A stretch of 5,257 nucleotides of DNA from Calditrichota bacterium (GTDB taxonomy: Bacteria > Calditrichota > Calditrichia > RBG-13-44-9 > J075): contig RFIL01000116.1 of the NCBI GenBank assembly GCA_003695285.1, positions 1-5,257 on the forward strand, given 5' to 3'. The stretch's first letter is position 1. Each line of letters starts with the position of its first letter. Under the pieces are notes generated by a model, which worked only from the letters and a program-made list of their open reading frames with translations, did no database searches and was not told the origin of the DNA. Positions 1 to 5,257 of this stretch are shown here, piece by piece. A program made the translations under genes and the position numbers.

Positions 1-1101
1 GGGCTTCAAGCTCAATTTGACACCCATCCATTTTTTCCTGCGGAGTTTTCCAATACCCTTTCCAAAGGGATCGAACCGGAGGGTGAGTACCCGGTGTATG
101 ATTTTTTTCATAAAATAGTAACCCATCGGGTGGAGAGATCCGTGGAGGGTCATTTTTTGATTAATTATAATGATTTTTATGAACATCTCCCCTCTCTTCA
201 AAATGACGTATACAAGAATGTTTTTATTACTCCAACGGGTGTGGTTACCATCGATCGAAAACCCAGGTTTGAACCACAGCTTCTTTTTAAAAATGGGGAA
301 TCCTTGCCCCCTTCCAATAGCAATGCCAATCCCGAATTTTTAACCAGTAACCCGGCGAACCTGTATATCTTTATCGGTTTGCTTAATTTGTTTATCTTTT
401 TAATCCCCTTTAATCGTTTTAAAATATTTCGCCACAATATCATTTATAGTATCCGAAGGCCTCATGGTTTTTTTGTCAGTCTTTTAGAACGCATTTTTAT
501 CCCCTATCGGCAATCTTTCTTCCTGTTGATGGTCATTGCGATTAATGGGGCGCTGGTTCATGGGGCGTTCGTGTATTATTATCGCGAGAATCCCATTCTT
601 GATTACATGACCTCACTCCTGTTCTGGTCTCCGGGGCTAAAAGCGACAGTGGTCAAATTAGTGTGGGACCAGATCTACTTTTTAATTGCCGATACCATCT
701 TCATTATTCTCATTTTTCATTTTTTTGCACTGGGGATGCGGGTGTTGACTTCCTTCGGGATGGAGAGAGTTCGTTTCGGGCAAGCCCTGGCTGCCACCAT
801 CTGGGCCGCTTCACCTTTTGTCTTGTTGTTGCCGCTGGGAATCGTCATGTTTAGTATTCTCGACAACATGAATTCTTATTGGATATTCATTGCACTGCTA
901 TTATATTTTCATGTTTTGTTCTACTTTCGGTGGATAAATGGCGCTCGGGTACTCATGTTTCGACTCTACTGGAGAGTTTTTGTAGTGGTCACTTTCGTCC
1001 TGTTGCTGATAGTAGCGGGTGGTAGTTATCTGATACAATATCATTTAAATGGGTGGGAATATCTGAAATATGTTTTTCATTTATACCAGCGTTTATATTA
1101 A
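1..1101 (+). CDS. Multi-pass membrane protein of unknown function, 5' end outside the window
   Basis: The reading frame is open from base 1 to a TAA at 1099-1101, giving 366 visible codons. No ATG lies in the first 31 codons; the first usable start is GTG at 94, preceded by GGAGGG at 78-83. I favour an upstream start because the codons before 94 read like normal protein and the topology needs an export signal or an earlier helix. Counting from GTG 94, residues 1-88 are hydrophilic, then hydrophobic segments lie near 89-106, 141-163, 192-214, 230-256, 262-280 and 294-317. Arg/Lys cluster in the loops at 107-140, 215-229 and 281-293, so these should be cytoplasmic. That puts the N-terminal region and the short C-terminal tail (318-335) outside. 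The stretch around 224-256 (basic loop, then Ala-rich helix with SPF) recalls Yip1 or DUF1189-type membrane proteins, but the match is weak and no function is assigned. Reading-frame confidence is high; family confidence is low. Confidence 0.8.
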   Translation, partial: GLQAQFDTHPFFPAEFSNTLSKGIEPEGEYPVYDFFHKIVTHRVERSVEGHFLINYNDFYEHLPSLQNDVYKNVFITPTGVVTIDRKPRFEPQLLFKNGESLPPSNSNANPEFLTSNPANLYIFIGLLNLFIFLIPFNRFKIFRHNIIYSIRRPHGFFVSLLERIFIPYRQSFFLLMVIAINGALVHGAFVYYYRENPILDYMTSLLFWSPGLKATVVKLVWDQIYFLIADTIFIILIFHFFALGMRVLTSFGMERVRFGQALAATIWAASPFVLLLPLGIVMFSILDNMNSYWIFIALLLYFHVLFYFRWINGARVLMFRLYWRVFVVVTFVLLLIVAGGSYLIQYHLNGWEYLKYVFHLYQRLY

Positions 1102-1133
1102 TCGGTTCATTCCATAGCTCAATCACGAAACAT

Positions 1134-1153
1134 CAGAAAAAGATATCTTTCTG
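1134..1153. promoter_or_regulatory. Dyad-symmetric site in the gap upstream of smc
   Basis: AAAGATATCTTT at 1139-1150 is a perfect 12-base palindrome. It is flanked by CAG (1134-1136) and CTG (1151-1153), offset by two extra A residues on the left side. As DNA it could be a repressor or activator site; as RNA, CAGAAA can pair with TTTCTG around an 8-base loop. No regulator is identifiable from the sequence, and AT-rich palindromes of this size do occur by chance. Confidence 0.3.
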
Positions 1154-1175
1154 TCCCCGGGCAGAGGTTTATTTT
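1148..1175 (+). terminator. Possible weak rho-independent terminator after the membrane-protein gene
   Basis: CTGTC (1151-1155) can pair with GGCAG (1160-1164), including one T-G pair, around a CCCG loop. The stem can be lengthened weakly by T1148-T1150 with A1165-G1167. It is followed by TTTATTTT at 1168-1175. The stem is short and the T tract is interrupted, so this is weaker than a textbook terminator. It lies 47 bases after the stop of the upstream gene and ends 41 bases before the smc start, so it could also act as an attenuator in the smc leader. Confidence 0.35.
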
Positions 1176-1205
1176 CTATGAGAGTGATGGGTTAAGCGTA
1201 ACTTT

Positions 1206-1210
1206 GGAAG
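1206..1210 (+). promoter_or_regulatory. Ribosome binding site of smc
   Basis: GGAAG lies six bases before the ATG at 1217-1219, a normal Shine-Dalgarno spacing. It supports this start, which also gives the expected SMC N terminus (MYLSRLDIFGFKSF) with no extension. Confidence 0.7.
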
Positions 1211-1216
1211 AAATCA

Positions 1217-4200
1217 ATGTATTTATCTCGTCTTGACATATTTGGCTTTAAGTCGTTTGCACAAAAAGTTGTATTTAAGTTTGATGAGGGCTTAACCGGT
1301 ATCATCGGTCCCAATGGGTGTGGTAAAAGTAATATCGTGGATGCCATCCGTTGGGTTTTAGGGGAACAGCGGCCATCCATCCTGCGCTGTGAACGCATGG
1401 AAAACCTCATTTTTAATGGAACGGCTACCCGGAAGCCCCTGGGGATGGCTGAAGTGTCCATATATATCGAAAATAATAAAAATATACTGCCTTCTGAGTA
1501 TTCGGAAATCAAGATTACCCGACGGCTGTATCGTTCCGGCGAAAGCGAATATCTGCTCAACAATCAGGTCGTTCGACTGATGGATATCATCAATCTTTTT
1601 GCTGATACCGGAATGGGGGCGGATGCGTATTCCGTAATTGAGTTGAAGATGGTGGAACAAATTCTCAGTGATAATGCGATAGAACGCCGCCGTTTGTTTG
1701 AAGAAGCATCCGGAATAAAAAAATATAAAGCGCGACGAAAATCAGCGCTGAACAAGCTGGATACGACCCAGCAAGAACTCCTGCGATTAGATGATATTAT
1801 TGCAGAGGTACAAAAATCTGTGAATTCATTAGCCCGGCAGGTTGGTAAGGCTCGGCGATACCATGAATACAAACAACAACTGAAGGAAAAAGAGCTATTC
1901 TATAGCTATTTGAAGATTCATAGCCTGCAAAGCGAACTAAACCCTCTTCAACTGGAATTAAAGGAGGTAGAACGAACCCGGACTTCCTTTGGTAAAGAGG
2001 TGCACACCCTGGAGGCTCAATTGGAAGAAGTCCAGAGAAAGGCTGTTCAAACCGAACAGGTTTATCGGAACACGGCCGAGGATTTTTTTCACAAAGAAGA
2101 AATGATCCAGGAATTGAAAAATCAACTCCAGTTAAGGCGCCAGAAAATAGACTCTTTAACCGATACCATTAAAAACTATCGTTCTGAAGTTCAGCAACAG
2201 AAGCAAAAGCAGGAAGAGTTGACCAAACAACTGGAACTTCTTCGGGAAAAGCAGACAAAGATACGGGAACAAATGACGGCGGCACAGGAGATTTATCGGG
2301 AAGCGGCTAACCAGCAATTGCAAGCCGAGGAAGTGTACCAGAAAGCACGAGAAGAATATCAAACCTTTGTCCAGGCCAACCTGGAAGCATTTCAGCAGTC
2401 CGGGGATGTGAAAGAAGCCTACCAGAAAGTGCTTCTGGAACAGGATAATTTTCGCAGTCAACTACAGAAACAAGAAGAGCAACTGACCCGGATTCGGGAA
2501 AGTCTGCGGGAAAAAGAAGAAATGTTGCAATCCCTTCAGGAAGAGAAGCAGCAGACCACCGAAGAGATGGAGATGTACCAGAAAGAGCTCCAATTTCTGG
2601 AAAATAAACTGGAGGAGCTAAAGGAAAAAGAAGAGAGTCTCCGAAAAGAGCTATCCGTGAATGAAGGGAAAAAGGAACGGTTAGAAAATCGAAAAGGATT
2701 TCTGGAGAATCTTATCAAGAATTATGAAGGATTTTCTCAGAGTGTACAGTATGTGATGTCTCAGAAATCCCGCTATCAGGGGATTGTGGATACACTGGCA
2801 AATCTGGTTTCCTGCGAAGAAGTTTATCAGGGGGCGCTGGAAAGTTATCTGCAGGAGGTTTCCAATTATCTGGTGGTTAAGGAGGAAAAAACAGCTCGGG
2901 AAATCATCGAACATCTCCGAAAAGATTCCAAAGGTCGCTTGACCGTAATTCCCATGACCCTTTTGAGTTCTAACCATCATCCCCGAAAGGAATTCCCCGC
3001 ACCTACTGAACAGATGATTCCTCTGCTGGATGTGGTTTCCTATCAAACAGAATACGAGCCTTTGTTTAAGTTCCTCTTTCATGGAGTTTATCTTGTTGAT
3101 AATCTGGAAGAGGCATTGCAACTCCATCAACAATATCCGGAAGTTACATTTGTTACGCGTGATGGAGATATTCTGGGTTACTGGGGAAATTTAACCGGGG
3201 GAAGCTCCCATAACGGAACCGGGCTGATTGGGCGGAAAAAACAATATGAAAAAGTGTGCGCTGAGTTCGCGGAGATTGTAGAAACAATTGGGGAACAGGA
3301 AAAGCAGTTGCATGAATGGAATGAGGAGCGGGAAAAAAATCAACAAAAAAAGGAGGAGTTCCTTTCTCTCAGCAAAAGTGCGCAACAGCAGTTAATGGAA
3401 GTTGAAAAGAAGATCAGTCAACAACAATATGAGATTCAGCGACTCTCAGATATATCCGAAGAACTTGAAAGAGAATGTGAAAATTTAAAGGATGCGTTAA
3501 GTCGATGTGAGGAACAGCAAGCATCGCTGCAACCTCAAATTCAGGTTCAGACGGAGCAACTGGAAAAATATCGCGAACAGGAAAAGCAGTTGCTGGGTAA
3601 ATTGAAGGAATTGGAACAACAACTGAAATCGTTAACCGCAACGACCCAGGAAAAACAAATTACCTATTTAAACTTAACCGGAGAAGAAAAGGAGCTCTCC
3701 CAACAATATCAATTTACTGAACAGGGCATCGAGGATACCCGGAAGTTTATTAGCGAACGTGAATCCAGGGTGGAACAACTTCAGTCTCAGGTGGAAGATT
3801 TGGAAAAGGAATGTGAGGAGCTGGAGAAAAAACTGGAAAGTGCATACGCTGAACGGGATGAAGCGGAAGAACGCAAAAATAAAGTCGAACAGGAACTGCA
3901 GGAATTAAAGAATGTTATTCAGATCCATGAAGCGGATTTAAAAAAATACCAGCGATTGTGGAATCAGTCAAAGGAGCGTTTGCAGGAGTTAGAACTCCGG
4001 ATTCGGGAAATCCAGGTAAAGTTGGAGACACTAAAAGATCAGGTGAAAGAAAAATATGGGGAAGAAGCCCTGAAGTTTGATATCAAGGAATTAGATCCCA
4101 CTTTGACTCTGGCGGGATTACAGGATGAGATTGCCACCATCAAACAGAAGCTGGAAAGTTTGGGCGATGTCAATCCCCTGGCGATTAAAGAACATGAAAA

Positions 4201-4753
4201 GGAAAAAGAACGGTTAAATTTTTTGAATACTCAGAAAGAAGACTTACTGGCGGCCAGAGAACAGTTATTGGAAACCATACATAAACTGAATACCACCGCA
4301 CGCAAACAATTCATGGAAACCTTCCAGAAGATTCAGAACAATTTCCAGCGGGTTTTTCAGGAATTCTTTGAAGGTGGTAAAGCGGAGTTGACGCTCATTG
4401 AAAGTAAAGATCCACTGGAGGCGAATATTGATATCGCCATTACCCACAAAGGGAAAAAACTGAATACCCTTACCTTGCTCTCTGCCGGAGAAAAAACCCT
4501 GACCGCCATTTCACTCCTGTTTGCCATTTATCTGGTTAAACCCAGCCCGTTTTGTATCCTCGATGAGGTGGATGCTCCCCTTGACGATGTCAACATTGTG
4601 CGGTTCACGAAAGCGTTGAAACAGTTCACCCGGGATACTCAGTTTATCCTGGTAACTCATAATAAAAAGACGATGGAAGCGGTAAACTCCCTGTATGGCA
4701 TCACCATGGAAGAACAGGGCGTCTCCAAAGTGGTTTCCGTAAAATTGGATTAA
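1217..4753 (+). CDS. smc: Chromosome partition/condensation ATPase Smc, complete
   Basis: 1178 residues, close to the roughly 1190 usual for bacterial Smc. Smc dimers fold and segregate the chromosome by ATP-driven DNA loop extrusion on the nucleoid, normally with kleisin ScpA and ScpB. The N-terminal head carries FGFKSF (9-14), Walker A GPNGCGKS (31-38, Lys37), the Q-loop near Gln51, the R-loop with Arg57 (LRCERMENLIF) and FEEASGIKKYK (161-171). Coiled-coil arm one runs from about 175 to 500. The hinge covers about 520-664 and ends in GNLTGG (657-662). Arm two runs from about 668 to 980, up to the GDVNP motif (983-987). The C-terminal head carries the C-motif LSAGE (1088-1092), Walker B with Asp1116-Glu1117, D-loop APLDD and H-motif His1148. 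All catalytic residues are present. The C-motif has Ala1090 where Gly is usual. No frameshift is seen. scpA, scpB, rnc and ftsY are not in the window. Confidence 0.98.
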   Translation: MYLSRLDIFGFKSFAQKVVFKFDEGLTGIIGPNGCGKSNIVDAIRWVLGEQRPSILRCERMENLIFNGTATRKPLGMAEVSIYIENNKNILPSEYSEIKITRRLYRSGESEYLLNNQVVRLMDIINLFADTGMGADAYSVIELKMVEQILSDNAIERRRLFEEASGIKKYKARRKSALNKLDTTQQELLRLDDIIAEVQKSVNSLARQVGKARRYHEYKQQLKEKELFYSYLKIHSLQSELNPLQLELKEVERTRTSFGKEVHTLEAQLEEVQRKAVQTEQVYRNTAEDFFHKEEMIQELKNQLQLRRQKIDSLTDTIKNYRSEVQQQKQKQEELTKQLELLREKQTKIREQMTAAQEIYREAANQQLQAEEVYQKAREEYQTFVQANLEAFQQSGDVKEAYQKVLLEQDNFRSQLQKQEEQLTRIRESLREKEEMLQSLQEEKQQTTEEMEMYQKELQFLENKLEELKEKEESLRKELSVNEGKKERLENRKGFLENLIKNYEGFSQSVQYVMSQKSRYQGIVDTLANLVSCEEVYQGALESYLQEVSNYLVVKEEKTAREIIEHLRKDSKGRLTVIPMTLLSSNHHPRKEFPAPTEQMIPLLDVVSYQTEYEPLFKFLFHGVYLVDNLEEALQLHQQYPEVTFVTRDGDILGYWGNLTGGSSHNGTGLIGRKKQYEKVCAEFAEIVETIGEQEKQLHEWNEEREKNQQKKEEFLSLSKSAQQQLMEVEKKISQQQYEIQRLSDISEELERECENLKDALSRCEEQQASLQPQIQVQTEQLEKYREQEKQLLGKLKELEQQLKSLTATTQEKQITYLNLTGEEKELSQQYQFTEQGIEDTRKFISERESRVEQLQSQVEDLEKECEELEKKLESAYAERDEAEERKNKVEQELQELKNVIQIHEADLKKYQRLWNQSKERLQELELRIREIQVKLETLKDQVKEKYGEEALKFDIKELDPTLTLAGLQDEIATIKQKLESLGDVNPLAIKEHEKEKERLNFLNTQKEDLLAAREQLLETIHKLNTTARKQFMETFQKIQNNFQRVFQEFFEGGKAELTLIESKDPLEANIDIAITHKGKKLNTLTLLSAGEKTLTAISLLFAIYLVKPSPFCILDEVDAPLDDVNIVRFTKALKQFTRDTQFILVTHNKKTMEAVNSLYGITMEEQGVSKVVSVKLD

Positions 4754-4834
4754 CAAAGATTTGCTGTCAAACATTGCTTAGAAAAAAAGTATCATGTTTT
4801 CCTCTTCCTCCTCGGTAGCTTACTTCAACAATCC

Positions 4835-4888
4835 TGAGTTTGAGAATTATTTACTCCCCTTATCATTTTTGAGTTTGTAAATTATTAA
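4835..4888. repeat. Imperfect 19-bp direct repeat upstream of the GWxTD-like gene
   Basis: TGAGTTTGAGAATTATTTA (4835-4853) and TGAGTTTGTAAATTATTAA (4870-4888) match at 16 of 19 positions and start 35 bases apart. They sit in the gap between smc and the next gene. Paired operator half-sites are one explanation; a small local duplication, or chance in AT-rich DNA, is another. The second copy also overlaps a loose dyad, GTTT...AATT...AAAC, at 4873-4890. Confidence 0.45.
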
Positions 4889-4920
4889 ACAATTGAGCAG
4901 TGGAAAAAAACAGGGGTGTA
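4852..4920 (+). promoter_or_regulatory. Possible leader RNA stem covering the ribosome binding site
   Basis: CCCCT at 4856-4860 is the exact complement of the AGGGG ribosome binding site at 4912-4916. After one T-T mismatch, TAC (4852-4854) pairs with GTA (4918-4920), reaching the first possible start codon. The stem would enclose a loop of about 51 bases that includes the second copy of the direct repeat. This is sequence complementarity only; folding has not been computed and the transcript start is unknown. Confidence 0.25.
4912..4916 (+). promoter_or_regulatory. Ribosome binding site of the GWxTD-like gene
   Basis: AGGGG ends six bases before ATG 4923 but only three before the adjacent in-frame ATG 4920. 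The spacing favours 4923 as the start; the two choices differ by one methionine. Confidence 0.6.
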
Positions 4921-4922
4921 TG

Positions 4923-5257
4923 ATGAGGTCGATTGTTTTGGTTATCTTGACTTTTTTGATAAGTATGTTTTATTTCAGTTCAGCACAACAACTTTCATAC
5001 ATTCCCCTGAATGTAGATTATGCTACTTTTCGCACCGCCAATGATGAAGCCTATGTTGAGTTGTATGTCTCTTTCCTGCAGAATGCTTTGATGTACACTC
5101 CGACCGATAGTGGATATTCTGCCAGATTTCGGCTTTCCTGCGAAATCACTCAGGCGAAAAAGACCTTTTTTACACATGATAAGGTGTTGACTCATCTGGA
5201 AACGGATAAACAACAATTGACCGTTTTTCGCGAATTACGCCATATTCTGGTTTGTAC
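4923..5257 (+). CDS. Secreted protein with GWxTD-type N-terminal region, 3' end outside the window
   Basis: The frame is open from ATG 4923 to the window end, giving 111 complete codons. Residues 1-21 form a typical Sec signal peptide: Arg2, a hydrophobic core at 4-18 and a likely cut after SSA (19-21), leaving a mature N-terminal Gln. There is no lipobox cysteine, so it is probably not a lipoprotein. The mature part reads VDYATFRTANDEAYVELYV (31-49), then a short loop and GYSARFRLSCEIT (64-76). This 'FR...VELYVS...Y.A.F.L...I' beta-strand pattern is what I recall from the N-terminal half of GWxTD-domain proteins, common in Bacteroidota, Calditrichota and related phyla and of largely unknown, cell-envelope-related role. 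The GWxTD motif itself would lie beyond the window, so the family call is provisional. A gap of 169 bases after smc suggests it may have its own promoter, though none is convincing. Confidence 0.7.
   Translation, partial: MRSIVLVILTFLISMFYFSSAQQLSYIPLNVDYATFRTANDEAYVELYVSFLQNALMYTPTDSGYSARFRLSCEITQAKKTFFTHDKVLTHLETDKQQLTVFRELRHILVC

Noticed and set aside
663..854. 63-codon plus-strand frame inside the membrane-protein gene
   Set aside because: It overlaps helices three and four of the real gene in another frame and has no distinct start signal.
94..1101. GTG at 94 with GGAGGG upstream as the true start of the membrane-protein gene
   Set aside because: The frame is open to the window edge with protein-like codons before 94, and a start here would leave a long hydrophilic N terminus without the export signal the topology calls for. 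It remains possible but is less likely.
1178..1195. Mini-ORF ATG AGA GTG ATG GGT TAA in the smc leader
   Set aside because: It has only five codons and no convincing ribosome binding site; the composition does not suggest a leader peptide.
2681..3133. 150-codon minus-strand open frame
   Set aside because: It lies wholly antisense to the Smc hinge, which is unambiguous coding sequence; composition looks like a mirror of the plus-strand codons and no family features are visible. The other minus-strand frames inside smc were dropped for the same reason.
4781..4801. GAAAA/TTTTC hairpin after smc as a terminator
   Set aside because: The stem is only five mostly A-T pairs around an 11-base loop and has no T tract after it; no clear terminator follows smc.
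4840..4866. TTGAGA and TATCAT as a -35/-10 promoter pair for the last gene
   Set aside because: The 15-base spacer is short, the -10 is a weak match, and the gap is AT-rich enough to give such pairs by chance. No better promoter was found in either gap, including tests of the Bacteroidota-type TTG/TAnnTTTG pattern.
4995..5216. 73-codon minus-strand open frame opposite the last gene
   Set aside because: The plus strand has a ribosome binding site, signal peptide and family-like pattern; the minus frame has none of these.

Overview
The window holds three plus-strand genes. The first is the 3' part of an unrecognised multi-pass membrane protein (1-1101), the second a complete chromosome-organising Smc ATPase (1217-4753), and the third the 5' part of a secreted protein that looks like a GWxTD-domain protein (4923 to the window end). 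Two short intergenic gaps (about 115 and 169 bases) carry small dyads, repeats and possible RNA structures. There are no tRNA or rRNA genes, mobile elements, CRISPR arrays or phage genes.

Organism. Base composition is moderate, by eye a little under half G+C. The Smc wording around its head motifs (MGADAYSVIELKMVEQIL, MENLIFNGT, SPFCILDEVDAPLDD) and the GWxTD-like N terminus of the last gene both point to the FCB/Calditrichota/KSB1-like part of the bacterial tree, probably a Gram-negative bacterium. This rests on remembered family patterns, not on a search.

Layout. Positions 1-1101 stay open from the first base and encode a beta/loop-type region followed by six predicted membrane helices; positive-inside analysis puts the N-terminal region outside the cytoplasm. 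The 1102-1216 gap contains a dyad at 1134-1153 and an overlapping short GC hairpin followed by a T-rich run (1151-1175). It may be a weak terminator or, more speculatively, a pair of mutually exclusive hairpins ahead of smc. Smc is full length, with Walker A, the R-loop, the C-motif, Walker B, the H-motif, a hinge and two long coiled-coil arms. Its C-motif reads LSAGE instead of the more usual LSGGE. The 4754-4922 gap contains an imperfect 19-bp direct repeat, a pyrimidine run, and a CCCCT segment able to pair with the AGGGG ribosome-binding site of the last gene.

Genes together. Nothing in the sequence ties the three genes into one pathway. They are co-oriented but separated by gaps, and none of the usual Smc partners (scpA, scpB) or common neighbours (rnc, ftsY) is in view. 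This looks like ordinary core-genome territory; I found no convincing new biological system. The best leads are the two intergenic RNA-structure candidates and the Smc C-motif variant.
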